Shown one piece after another: positions 44,415 through 52,562 of a stretch of DNA of 64,000 nucleotides. Position 1 is the stretch's first letter; every line of letters starts with the position of its first letter. Made by a program: the position numbers and the translations under genes. Source of the DNA: an uncultured Lachnospiraceae bacterium (GTDB lineage Bacteria; Bacillota_A; Clostridia; Lachnospirales; Lachnospiraceae); contig CADCIU010000019.1 of the NCBI GenBank assembly GCA_902801585.1, forward strand, positions 20,553 through 84,552, in the 5' to 3' direction. The notes below the pieces were generated by a model, which was not told where the DNA came from, did not search any database, and worked only from the letters and a program-made list of their open reading frames with translations.

Positions 44415-44660
44415 TTACTGAATGAAGTCCATCTCCTCGGGGGGACCGTACACTTCTTCGTTCTTATTGTCTTCCGGCTCATAATCCGCCGGCGGGCCGT
44501 ACACTGCCGTATTCCCATTATCTTCCACACGGTACTCTTCGGTCCGGCCGGTGTTTCCCGCATCGGAAGGATGATCACTTTTCTTCATCGTACAGCCGGT
44601 CGTCGCTACCGCTGCGGCAATGATCGCTGCGCCGGTGAGTGTATATCGCAATTTCTTCAT
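44415..44660 (-). CDS. Small putative lipoprotein with YGPP repeats
   Basis: 81 aa. Signal-like N-terminus (MKKLRYTLTGAAIIAAAVAT) ending in TTGC, a weak lipobox with Cys23. The mature 58 residues are acidic and contain two copies of an element VYGPP preceded by EDNGN/EDNKN. Ribosome site GGAGTG. Family not recognised. Confidence 0.7.
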   Translation of the reverse strand: MKKLRYTLTGAAIIAAAVATTGCTMKKSDHPSDAGNTGRTEEYRVEDNGNTAVYGPPADYEPEDNKNEEVYGPPEEMDFIQ

Positions 44661-44695
44661 TGTGCACTCCTTTCTGCACCATTATACCCTAATGA

Positions 44696-44721
44696 TGTCA
44701 GAAGAACCGTCCCCTGTCTCC
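44696..44721. repeat. REP-like half element
   Basis: TGTCAGAAGAACCGTCCCCT followed by GTCTCC, directly after the stop codon of the CdaR-type gene. Shares the GAACCGTCCCC core with the palindrome at 43265. Confidence 0.7.
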
Positions 44722-45843
44722 TTAAATCAAATAACAATACAACATCTCCAGGATCCCCCTGTCCGTCGCGCTCGAGAGCGGATCCAGTCCCGTCAGCTCC
44801 TTGACCCTATTGTATCTGTAGACCAGCGTATTTCTGTGCACGCCCAAAACTTTGGCCGCTTCCGCCAAATTGTAATTTGTGCGCATCAGCGATCTGATCA
44901 GCTCTATATACTGCTTTTTGAACTTCTTCCTGATCTCCGGTTCCAGCACGTCGAAAACGCTTTTCAGCTCATCCTTCGGCCAGAACCACCTGAAATAGTC
45001 GATCGCATGGCGGTCAAAGAACTCTACTTTTTCCGGTGATTCCAGATGATTCTCCATCCACTTGCAATGGCGATAGGCATAATTATACCGGCGGAAATCC
45101 TTCTGAAACGTGCCCGCATAGAAATTGTAATGGAATCCGCTCCGGTCCATCAGGTCACAGACCGGTTTCAAATACTCCATGATCTGTTCTTCACATCCCC
45201 TCAGGCTGTTCAGATCCACTTGAACGGTCTTAAAGATCAGAACGTGATGGCTGTCGACCACATTCGTCAGGTCCTGGAATCCATAGCCGGGTCCCTTGCG
45301 CATGATCATCAGGACTTTCTGCGCATCGGGCATTTCTTTCGGATCCTTATTATGCAAAGAACACAATATGGGAACTCTGATCAGAGATTCATCATAGGCA
45401 AGGAACTCTGCTATTTCATGCATCTTTATGAAGTCCCGTTCCTCGTCCTGCGTCAAAAACCCAAAAAAGCTGTCCCTTCTGATGTCCCTTTTTCTTAGCT
45501 CCTCTACCAGTTTCTCATACCCGAACATCGTCTCCGACATCGTCTTGATCAGCAGCGCGACATTCCTGTTCTTTACAGGGTCGCCCATGATCTCAATGGC
45601 TCCCACCCGGTGATCTGTTCCGATCACAACAATACACCGTCCCTCTTCTTCACCGGTTCCCTGTATTTCCATCAGAAACTGCTCCCCGGAGATCAGTTCT
45701 ATAGCTTTTTCATTATATTGGCCGGTTTTCGTCTCATCGCTGCTGGCAATGACCATACCTTCTCTGTTAATGATGCTGATGCTGTAGTCCGTGATCTGGG
45801 AGACCCGTTCTATTAACATCTTTGCTATATTCGGTTCTTTCAT
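44722..45843 (-). CDS. CdaR-family transcriptional regulator
   Basis: 373 aa. N-terminal putative sugar-diacid recognition domain (IAKMLIERVSQITDYSISIINREGMVIASSD in two halves: IAKMLIERVSQITDYSISI, NREGMVIASSDETKTG), a GGDEF-like middle and a C-terminal PucR-type helix-turn-helix (LAEAAKVLGVHRNTLVYRYNRV). In the family, ligands are sugar diacids such as glycerate/glucarate, or other small acids. It follows the SDR gene by 14 bases and probably senses a substrate of this cluster. Confidence 0.88.
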   Translation of the reverse strand: MKEPNIAKMLIERVSQITDYSISIINREGMVIASSDETKTGQYNEKAIELISGEQFLMEIQGTGEEEGRCIVVIGTDHRVGAIEIMGDPVKNRNVALLIKTMSETMFGYEKLVEELRKRDIRRDSFFGFLTQDEERDFIKMHEIAEFLAYDESLIRVPILCSLHNKDPKEMPDAQKVLMIMRKGPGYGFQDLTNVVDSHHVLIFKTVQVDLNSLRGCEEQIMEYLKPVCDLMDRSGFHYNFYAGTFQKDFRRYNYAYRHCKWMENHLESPEKVEFFDRHAIDYFRWFWPKDELKSVFDVLEPEIRKKFKKQYIELIRSLMRTNYNLAEAAKVLGVHRNTLVYRYNRVKELTGLDPLSSATDRGILEMLYCYLI

Positions 45844-45857
45844 AAGCTCCTGCCCCT

Positions 45858-46643
45858 CTATAATCTCTGAATATGAAATCCCCCATCCACATCCAGATAA
45901 CTGCCGGTTGTGTAACGCATCTTGTCACTGCAAAATACAGAGACCGCGTTTGCCACGTCTTCCGGCCTTCCCCATCTTGCGATCGGGAAAACACCGTCCC
46001 GGATCATACGGTCGTACTTGTCTTTCACGGTACTGGTCATATCTGTCATGATAATGCCCGGCCTCACCTCGTTGACAGTGATCCCCTCAGCGGCAAGCCT
46101 GTCCGCATATAACGTCGTGAGCATTGAGATTCCCGCCTTGGAGACGCAGTACTCACCGCGGCTTGTGCTGGAGACGGCCGCCGAACAGCTGGAAATATTG
46201 ACGATCGCGCCCTTATTTCCCGCTCTTTTGTACTCCTCATTCAGATAATCCTGCGCGATCATCCGCTTCGCGGCCGCCTGGGTCATAAACATATTCCCCT
46301 TGGTGTTGGTGCCGATCACATAGTCGAAGCTCTCCTCACTCATTTCCAGAAGATCACAGCGCACCTTGGGCGCAACGCCGGCGTTGTTGACAAGGATATC
46401 TATGCGGCCGAAATGCCTGACCGCTTCGCCGGCCACCAGCTCACAAGTCGATATGTCTCCCAGGTCTGCCTGCAAATACAGGACTTCCGCACCCAGGGCT
46501 TCGACTTCCCGGATGGATTCCCTGTATTTTTCAGCGGTTCCCCTCGATGTCATCACAATATTGCATCCGTCCTGCGCAAGCTGTTTGGCAATGGCAAGTC
46601 CGATCCCTCTCGTCGATCCCGTCACGATCGCTGTTCGTCTCAT
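45858..46643 (-). CDS. Short-chain dehydrogenase/reductase (FabG-like)
   Basis: 261 aa classical SDR. Cofactor motif TGSTRGIGLAIAKQL, NNAGV, catalytic Ser in NISSCSAAVS, and YCVSK (YxxxK). C-terminal GSYLDVDGGFHI is typical. Uses NAD(P)H on a keto or hydroxy group; the name 3-oxoacyl-ACP reductase is a family default. In the neighbourhood of an OYE-type reductase and an alpha/beta hydrolase it is likely catabolic. Confidence 0.93.
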   Translation of the reverse strand: MRRTAIVTGSTRGIGLAIAKQLAQDGCNIVMTSRGTAEKYRESIREVEALGAEVLYLQADLGDISTCELVAGEAVRHFGRIDILVNNAGVAPKVRCDLLEMSEESFDYVIGTNTKGNMFMTQAAAKRMIAQDYLNEEYKRAGNKGAIVNISSCSAAVSSTSRGEYCVSKAGISMLTTLYADRLAAEGITVNEVRPGIIMTDMTSTVKDKYDRMIRDGVFPIARWGRPEDVANAVSVFCSDKMRYTTGSYLDVDGGFHIQRL

Positions 46644-46724
46644 TCCGGTATTTCGCTCCTTTCCTGTCTTGTCTAGTCCTGTCTCTGAACCTGCTTCTTA
46701 GTCGTTTTTTCTGTTCCCGCAGAA

Positions 46725-47750
46725 TTAATCCGTTGATTTGCGTATCAAAAGGTCAAAATCCAGAATCCGGTTCTCCGGTGAAGGAAGCCTGCCATGCTCT
46801 TTCTTATACTCGATCTGCCGCAGAAGCATATCCATTGCCTCCTCCCCGATTCGCGTGAGCGGCTGCGCCAGCGTCGACAGCGGAGGCTCCATATAAGCGG
46901 ACAGTTCCACGTTGTCGATCCCCATCACCGCAACATCGCGCGGGATCCTCAGCTTGAGATCGTGCAGCGCATGCATAATGATGAAAGCTTTGGGATCCGA
47001 TGTCGCCAAAAAAGCGTCCGGCACCTTTTCCGAGAGCATGAGTCTTTTTGTGAGATTATAGAAACCGTCCTGTCCCTCGGCCGGTTCCTGCATGACCAGC
47101 GCCGGATCCACTTCCAGCCCGGCATCCCACAGTGCATCGCAGTATCCTCTGTAGCGCTCCGTGTACAGAAACAGCGCCGGATCTCCGCACGCGATCGCGA
47201 TCCTGCGCCGCCCGGAGCGGATCAGGTACTGCGCAGATATATATCCCGCTCTGTAATTGTCAATGGATATGGTCTCAAGGCGGCCGATATCCTCTTTCCG
47301 GTATCGGTTGACCATGACCGCCGGCACGCCCTCTTCCCTCAGCCTGTAAACAGCGCTCTCGTCGCCTCTTGCGGAGAAAATGACGAACCCGCCGACCTGA
47401 CGGTTGCGCATCTCGTTATAGATGCTCTCTTCCGTCTCCTGCTGCTCATCGGTAATTCCCAAAAAAGTGGTATAGCCATTCCTCATGGCAATCTTGTTGA
47501 CACCCCGCATCAGCCTCGGAAAAATAAGATTTCCGTAGCTCGGGATCATCATACAGATCGTCTTGGGATCCCCCTGCTTGAGGCTCCTAGCGAGCAGATT
47601 CGGCCGAAAGTTGCTCTGCTTGACAGCGTCCATGACTCGTTTCCGGGTCTCTTCCCTGACGCAGCTCTTCCCGTTCAGCACCCTTGAGACGGTGCTTGCC
47701 GACACCCCGCAGCGCTGTGCGATTTCCTTGATACCGGTTACCTGCTCCAT
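46725..47750 (-). CDS. LacI-family transcriptional regulator
   Basis: 341 aa. N-terminal helix-turn-helix IKEIAQRCGVSASTVSRVLN with hinge RPNLLARSLK, followed by a periplasmic-binding-protein-like ligand domain (TICMMIPSYGNLIFPRLM, GIDNVELSAYMEPPLSTLAQP). Probably represses the oxidoreductase and hydrolase genes through the perfect palindrome at 49325-49342. Lies 81 bases after the oxidoreductase gene in the same direction. Confidence 0.94.
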   Translation of the reverse strand: MEQVTGIKEIAQRCGVSASTVSRVLNGKSCVREETRKRVMDAVKQSNFRPNLLARSLKQGDPKTICMMIPSYGNLIFPRLMRGVNKIAMRNGYTTFLGITDEQQETEESIYNEMRNRQVGGFVIFSARGDESAVYRLREEGVPAVMVNRYRKEDIGRLETISIDNYRAGYISAQYLIRSGRRRIAIACGDPALFLYTERYRGYCDALWDAGLEVDPALVMQEPAEGQDGFYNLTKRLMLSEKVPDAFLATSDPKAFIIMHALHDLKLRIPRDVAVMGIDNVELSAYMEPPLSTLAQPLTRIGEEAMDMLLRQIEYKKEHGRLPSPENRILDFDLLIRKSTD

Positions 47751-47831
47751 TCTCTTCCTTTCTTCGGACTTTCCGTCTTCTGCCTTCCAATACCCGCTGC
47801 TGTCCCTTTGACCCGAGCCCGAAGCCTCCCT

Positions 47832-49196
47832 CTATCCTCGGAAGTTCTCCGGCAGACTCTTTTTCTCCTCAAGAAACTCCCTGTAGAACGGACCGTAGAC
47901 CTCATAATTGCGCACGACACAGCCGGTCGGTTTGTGCGAACGGATCAGGTCTCCGCATTTACCGCATGTAAGACATACCCTGCCCGGATCGATCCGCCCG
48001 TCCTGAATGATCTGACGGGCAAAATCCGGATCGGCAAAGGCCATTCTGCCAAACAGCATGCCGTCCATCATTCCCTGCTCAACCGCACCTGCTGTGTACA
48101 GGTCCGCATACTGCCGCAGATAGGAAGGCGCAGTGCCGTAAACGATCATATCCGGCACCGCCCTCTTCACTTCAGAGATTCCGTCAGCCATGCGCGCGAT
48201 CCCGATGAGAGGATGCTCTTCGGGTTCATATTTACCCGCATCGAAGGGCCTCGCCACATGCGTCGTCACATAGGGATTGCCCATGGTCAGATTGATCAGG
48301 TCGATCCCGTATTCCCCGTGCAGTCTTTTCACCAATTCAACGGGCTCCGAAAGATCCACGGCGGGAGCGCTGCCCTGCGCACCGTCCTCCATCCGTGTGC
48401 CCCACCCGTACGGATAGGGGGTCCCGTCATAAATGCCCAGCCGGCAGGTAACCATAAAGTCCTCATTTTCATATGGCTTGGCCGCCAAAACAGCGTTTCT
48501 GAGAAGCCTCGTCCTGTTTTCCAGGCTTCCCCCGTACGGGCCGGGTCTCTCAAACGCGCTGCACAGCTCTGCCAAAAGATAGCCGTGGCAGGATTTGATG
48601 TCAACCGCGTCGAATCCCGCCTCCCTTGCCATCAGGGCAGCTTCTCCGAACTTTTCTTCAAGCCTCCTCAGATAATCGTCCGATGCGATACAGGAGTCGT
48701 CCGCCGCTCTGTATTTTTCATAGATCGGATTGCGATAGGCGATGATCGGCGCCGGCCTGTTGTCCGGATTGGAGTAGCGGCCTGAGTGGTTGGCCTGCAT
48801 GATCAGATAGGGCGCATACCCGTTCGCTTTGATTCCCGCTTCCTTAATCTTTTCGCAGAAAACTTTGTAATTCTCAAGATTGTCCCGCGTGAGCATGAGC
48901 TGTGTCTTTCCGGATCTGCCCTCCTCCACAATGGAGATGGCCTCGAACCAGAGCACGGCGCTGCCGCCGACTGCTTCATTCACATAGCGGGCCAGCGTAT
49001 AATCCGACGGTGAACCGTCCGGAAGAGAATCTGCCCCCTCCATGGGTGCAACACCCAGCCGGTTCATGAGCACTCTGCCGCGAATCCGCAGCGGCTGCGC
49101 GAGTATCTTCGCAGTATTTGCGAACGGCAGGCAGATCCCCAGTTCCCGGGCGCGCATCTGCAGTTCTTCCAGTGTTCTGTAATGAAACTTTTCCAT
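47832..49196 (-). CDS. Old Yellow Enzyme-type NADH:flavin oxidoreductase with [4Fe-4S] site
   Basis: 454 aa. FMN TIM barrel (RLGVAPMEGADSLPDGSPS at the start, then ADYIK-like FDAVDIKSCHGYLLAEL and the ERPGPYGGSLENRTRLL signature). The C-terminus has CLTCGKCGDLIRSHKPTGC, a Cx2Cx2Cx11C cluster site as in 2,4-dienoyl-CoA reductase and BaiCD-type enzymes, but the second NAD-binding domain is missing. Reduces an activated C=C bond, substrate unknown. Has a well-formed promoter beside the LacI-type operator. Confidence 0.9.
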   Translation of the reverse strand: MEKFHYRTLEELQMRARELGICLPFANTAKILAQPLRIRGRVLMNRLGVAPMEGADSLPDGSPSDYTLARYVNEAVGGSAVLWFEAISIVEEGRSGKTQLMLTRDNLENYKVFCEKIKEAGIKANGYAPYLIMQANHSGRYSNPDNRPAPIIAYRNPIYEKYRAADDSCIASDDYLRRLEEKFGEAALMAREAGFDAVDIKSCHGYLLAELCSAFERPGPYGGSLENRTRLLRNAVLAAKPYENEDFMVTCRLGIYDGTPYPYGWGTRMEDGAQGSAPAVDLSEPVELVKRLHGEYGIDLINLTMGNPYVTTHVARPFDAGKYEPEEHPLIGIARMADGISEVKRAVPDMIVYGTAPSYLRQYADLYTAGAVEQGMMDGMLFGRMAFADPDFARQIIQDGRIDPGRVCLTCGKCGDLIRSHKPTGCVVRNYEVYGPFYREFLEEKKSLPENFRG

Positions 49197-49289
49197 CGAT
49201 CCTGTACTCCCTGCCCGGCCCGTTTACGCCATTGTTTCCGTCTGCCGGTTTGTCCAAATTAACTTAATGCAATAACACTGATATTTATT

Positions 49290-49318
49290 ATTATATTCCA
49301 TCCAAAATCCTTTCACAA
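49290..49318 (-). promoter_or_regulatory. Promoter of the oxidoreductase gene
   Basis: Minus strand TTGTGA (49313-49318), 17-base spacer, TATAAT (49290-49295). The palindromic operator begins 7 bases upstream of the -35. Confidence 0.7.
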
Positions 49319-49324
49319 CGTCCG

Positions 49325-49342
49325 TTTGCAAACGTTTGCAAA
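49325..49342. promoter_or_regulatory. Perfect 18-bp LacI-family operator
   Basis: TTTGCAAACGTTTGCAAA is its own reverse complement, with the central CG typical of LacI/GalR sites. It lies between the divergent oxidoreductase and hydrolase genes. The best candidate binder is the LacI regulator encoded 1.6 kb away. The core also fits the CcpA cre consensus, so carbon catabolite control is an alternative. Confidence 0.82.
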
Positions 49343-49419
49343 TACCGAGTGTATTCTGAAAAGTTCTATGATACACTTATTTCAGATGGGTATTCTATAT
49401 TGTATTTCAGGAGGGTTAT

Positions 49420-50265
49420 ATGGCAACGAAAGACAATTTCTTCCGCACAAGTGACGATGCGATCCTTTATTTTGAAGATCATTCGCCCGAAAAGGGAAGT
49501 CCGATCGTTCTGGTGCCGGGATACTGCTGCACAACGCACTTTTTTGACAACAATATCCCCGCGCTGTCCAAGGAGCACCGCGTGATCACCTTCGATCCCC
49601 GCGGACAGGGAAGTTCCTCCAAGGGACTGCAGGGGCACACCGTCGCGCGCAACTGTCAGGACATCAAGGAACTTCTGGACTACCTGAATGTCGAGGATGC
49701 ATGCCTTCTCGGCTGGTCCATGTCCGGACAGTTCATCGTCAAATACTTTGATATGTTCGGCGCGCACAGAGTCAAGGCGCTCGGACTCATCGACTGCCCG
49801 CTCGGCGCCATGTACGATGAGCCGTGGAACGCACACGGCCTCAAGGGCTTCAACACGACGCACTTCAATGATCAGCTCAAGATGGTCTACAACGGCTGGG
49901 AGGGGTACGTCACGTTCTTCTGCCACATGATGTACGACGGCAACGACGACAGCAAGGTAGAGTGGTGTGCCGGACAGATGCTGCAGACACCGCCGTGGAT
50001 CGCCTTTGCCATCTACAGCGATATGACCATGACCAACTGCTACGAGCTGCTGGAAAAGATCAACATCCCCATGGTCTTCTTTGGCGCGGACGGTAAGGTT
50101 ACCGCCAACGGCAGAGAGCTCGCCTCCAAGTGGTGGCCCGAAGGCGCCAAAAACGCGCCGTATACCGAGAGCTATCCCTTTGAGCACGGCGGACATGTCT
50201 TTTTCGACGTGTATCCGGAGGAGTTCAACGAGAAACTGCTTCACTTTATGGATGCGATCAAGTAG
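49420..50265 (+). CDS. Alpha/beta hydrolase
   Basis: 281 aa. Nucleophile elbow GWSMSGQF (Ser about 104), oxyanion region LVPGYCCTTHFFDNN, acid in FFGADGKVTANG and His in FEHGGHVFF. No lid domain or signal peptide. An esterase, lactonase or C-C hydrolase of the cluster; the GWSMSG elbow is frequent in non-haem peroxidase/esterase-type members. GGAGGG ribosome site, and the upstream region contains the LacI operator. Confidence 0.9.
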   Translation: MATKDNFFRTSDDAILYFEDHSPEKGSPIVLVPGYCCTTHFFDNNIPALSKEHRVITFDPRGQGSSSKGLQGHTVARNCQDIKELLDYLNVEDACLLGWSMSGQFIVKYFDMFGAHRVKALGLIDCPLGAMYDEPWNAHGLKGFNTTHFNDQLKMVYNGWEGYVTFFCHMMYDGNDDSKVEWCAGQMLQTPPWIAFAIYSDMTMTNCYELLEKINIPMVFFGADGKVTANGRELASKWWPEGAKNAPYTESYPFEHGGHVFFDVYPEEFNEKLLHFMDAIK

Positions 50266-50293
50266 TATGATTTGTATAAATCTATATGAAAAA

Positions 50294-50329
50294 CGGCCGC
50301 GGAAGCTCAGCTTCTGCGGCCGCACTTTT
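50294..50329 (+). terminator. Intrinsic terminator of the hydrolase gene
   Basis: CGGCCGCGGAAGC and GCTTCTGCGGCCG pair over 13 positions with one wobble, loop TCA, tail CACTTTTG. Confidence 0.85.
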
Positions 50330-50371
50330 GCAGCAGTCCTGACGGTCAGTCATTAAAATCAGGAGATTATT

Positions 50372-50782
50372 ATGAATTACGAAGAACTTATGAACACCTA
50401 TAACTCCGCCAACCCCTTCGCAAACACCGTCGGTGTCAGAGTGACCACTGTCCGTGACGGATACGCGGAAGCCGAAGTTCCCATCGCCCCTATACATGGC
50501 AACACGATCCGGTCGCTGCACGGCGGCGTCGCGTTCACTCTGGCAGACACTGTGACCGGCTGCGCGGCGCGCTCCAGAGGGCAGTACTGCACCACGATCG
50601 AGGGAAAGCTCAACTACATCCGGGCGGCCTCCCTGAGCGACAAGAAGCTTCTGGGCATCGCCAAAGTCATCCATTTCGGCCGCAAGACCATCGTCCTCAG
50701 CGTTGAGATCCGAAATGACGCGGACAAATTGATCGCCACCGGGCTTTTCACCTATTTCGTCCTGGAGAAAATAGGGCTGTGA
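50372..50782 (+). CDS. PaaI-type hotdog thioesterase
   Basis: 136 aa hotdog fold: NPFANTVGVRVTTVRDGYAE, then the substrate-site block NTIRSLHGGVAFTLADTVTGCAA and YIRAASLSDKKLLGIAKVIH. Cleaves acyl-CoA thioesters, aromatic or medium-chain. Own start with AGGAG. Placed after the hydrolase terminator, so it may be transcribed separately or by read-through. Confidence 0.9.
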   Translation: MNYEELMNTYNSANPFANTVGVRVTTVRDGYAEAEVPIAPIHGNTIRSLHGGVAFTLADTVTGCAARSRGQYCTTIEGKLNYIRAASLSDKKLLGIAKVIHFGRKTIVLSVEIRNDADKLIATGLFTYFVLEKIGL

Positions 50783-50827
50783 CCGCGATGGTGCGCGGCT
50801 TATGCGGCAAGGCTCATGCGGCACGGT

Positions 50828-52108
50828 TCATGTATCGGACATTTTCCGGATCATGCACGCCACCATATAACTCAGTTTCTCCTCCGGTTCCTCCAGCGAG
50901 CTGCCCAGCAGCTTCTTGATGTTGGTCATGCGGTACAGGATCGTGTTGCGGTGGATGAACATATCTTCTGACATCGCTTTAATGCTGCCGTCGTGGGTCA
51001 GAAACGACTCCAGCGTCGCCAGATACTCTCCGTTATGCTCACGGTCGTACTCGATCAGCGGTGCCAGCGGCTTGTCCGACAAGTCGCGCAGAAGCTCCCT
51101 GTCTTCCACCAGATAGAGCAGCCTGTACAGTCCCATCCGGTCAAAATACTGCAGGATGACATTTGCCGGTCTGCCGGCCCGGCTGCTTCCCTTTCCGTAC
51201 CTGCCCGCGGCGCTTCCCTTTTCGGCCGCCGACAGGATCTGCGCCGATTTTTCGCTGTTTTGAAGCATGAGCTCAGTTCCCATAGCTGTTTCAGCCATCC
51301 TGACTGCAGCCCGTGCGCGCTTATATGTCAGATAGAGGTTCTCGATGCGCAGTACCGAATCGCTCACGCCGATGAAGACCTTTCTGTCGGGCATCTTTAC
51401 CCGGATGCGCTCTGCAAAAGAGTTTATGACTTCAGCACAATCCTCCGGGCTCATCGCGTTCATGATGATCACGAAATAGGAATCATAGTAGAAAAAATGC
51501 CCGTTGTGCGTCAGGTTGGTCAGATACAGCTGCATCCTGTATGCAATTCGCTTTCGCTCCACGGTGTCCATTCTGTCAAGATCTCCCGTTGACACCAGCG
51601 CGACCTGAAACGTCCCGTCAAGGTCAAAATGCGGCAGCAGGTCTTTAGTATACAGGTCTCTGGCCTCCGGGTCTTCGATCGCATGAATGAGTGCACCGGA
51701 AATCTGTTCATCAGTCGAGGACCGCAAAAAGATGCGGATACTGAGGTCCTTGATCATATCGACCAGAAAGACTTCCCAGGGTACCGTCAAAAGCGGGAAA
51801 CCGTTCTTGTCACAGAATTCTTTCACAGATCGCGGAATTTCTTTCACATAGTACCCGGTATTTACGATCAGGCCGGAGGCGTCATGGTTGTATAATTCTT
51901 CCACCAGTTCCAGCATATCTGCTTCCGCCTGAAATCCAAGGCCTGTCGTGATCACAAGCTCTTTCCCCGAAAAGTTATAGATGATCGTAAGATCCTCCAA
52001 AACCAGCAGCCAGCTGATCGAGTTGGACCATCCGGCACTCCCGGCTTCCATCTTCATCTTGTACCGGTCCTGTGAGACGACCAGCATATCCTCGATCGTG
52101 AATCCCAT
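50828..52108 (-). CDS. PucR-family transcriptional regulator
   Basis: 426 aa. N-terminal PucR purine-catabolism-like domain (TIEDMLVVSQDRYKMKMEAG, LVLEDLTIIYNFSGKELVITTG in part), GGDEF-like middle, and C-terminal PucR helix-turn-helix (IKAMSEDMFIHRNTILYRM). Convergent with the thioesterase gene. Probably regulates the flanking catabolic genes, but its ligand is not predictable. A second regulator of this broad group in the cluster (the other is CdaR-like). Confidence 0.9.
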   Translation of the reverse strand: MGFTIEDMLVVSQDRYKMKMEAGSAGWSNSISWLLVLEDLTIIYNFSGKELVITTGLGFQAEADMLELVEELYNHDASGLIVNTGYYVKEIPRSVKEFCDKNGFPLLTVPWEVFLVDMIKDLSIRIFLRSSTDEQISGALIHAIEDPEARDLYTKDLLPHFDLDGTFQVALVSTGDLDRMDTVERKRIAYRMQLYLTNLTHNGHFFYYDSYFVIIMNAMSPEDCAEVINSFAERIRVKMPDRKVFIGVSDSVLRIENLYLTYKRARAAVRMAETAMGTELMLQNSEKSAQILSAAEKGSAAGRYGKGSSRAGRPANVILQYFDRMGLYRLLYLVEDRELLRDLSDKPLAPLIEYDREHNGEYLATLESFLTHDGSIKAMSEDMFIHRNTILYRMTNIKKLLGSSLEEPEEKLSYMVACMIRKMSDT

Positions 52109-52298
52109 TGCTTCCTCCCGTTTGTGCTTTGCAGCTATACTCTGCGGTTTATGATCCCGCTTTTATACTTTCAGAACCTCTTTCGAGACCATTATATCTC
52201 ATATGTGCTGCGAGCACAATTTATGCATTTTTCTTTTAGTTGTATGCCCATAGCTTTGTATATTATTTCTGATATTATGGACTTAGGAAACAACAGAC

Positions 52299-52313
52299 GT
52301 CGGCAATGCCGAC
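52299..52313 (+). promoter_or_regulatory. Leader hairpin before the 56-aa gene
   Basis: GTCGGC-AAT-GCCGAC, a 6-bp stem, located 28 bases before the ATG. Could stabilise the transcript or regulate translation; significance uncertain. Confidence 0.4.
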
Positions 52314-52341
52314 CGGTTCAACATAAAGGGAGGAAAAAGTT

Positions 52342-52512
52342 ATGTCGATTCTTGGAGCAGTTTATTACGAGGAGTTTGCACCCGCACAGTATCAGGGAAG
52401 CTGGGCTAAAGAAGAGCGCTATGAGTACTGCGATGGATTCAATGAGAAGATGTCTGAAAAGAAGACCGGACTTCTGCAGCGCATCGCTGCTGTTCTCACA
52501 GCTATTCTTTAA
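52342..52512 (+). CDS. Orphan 56-aa protein
   Basis: Short gene with a GGGAGGAAAAAG ribosome site and its own strong terminator. The product has an acidic, Tyr-rich N-terminal half (GAVYYEEFAPAQYQGSWAKE, one Cys) and a C-terminal amphipathic or hydrophobic helix (GLLQRIAAVLTAIL). Not recognised. A longer frame on the same strand overlaps it but has no ribosome site. Complete small transcription unit, so expression is likely. Confidence 0.68.
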   Translation: MSILGAVYYEEFAPAQYQGSWAKEERYEYCDGFNEKMSEKKTGLLQRIAAVLTAIL

Positions 52513-52528
52513 TCATTAAAATGAGTAA

Positions 52529-52560
52529 ACACCCCGAGCCGTTTGGCTCGGGGTGTTTTT
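52529..52560 (+). terminator. Strong intrinsic terminator of the 56-aa gene
   Basis: ACACCCCGAGCC-GTTT-GGCTCGGGGTGT with TTTT tail, 12-bp stem. Ends next to the stop of the convergent oxidoreductase gene. Confidence 0.92.
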
Positions 52561-52562
52561 AG

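Noticed and set aside
52124..52519. 131-aa frame overlapping the 56-aa gene
   Set aside because: No ribosome site at its start; the ribosome site and terminator fit the 56-aa frame.
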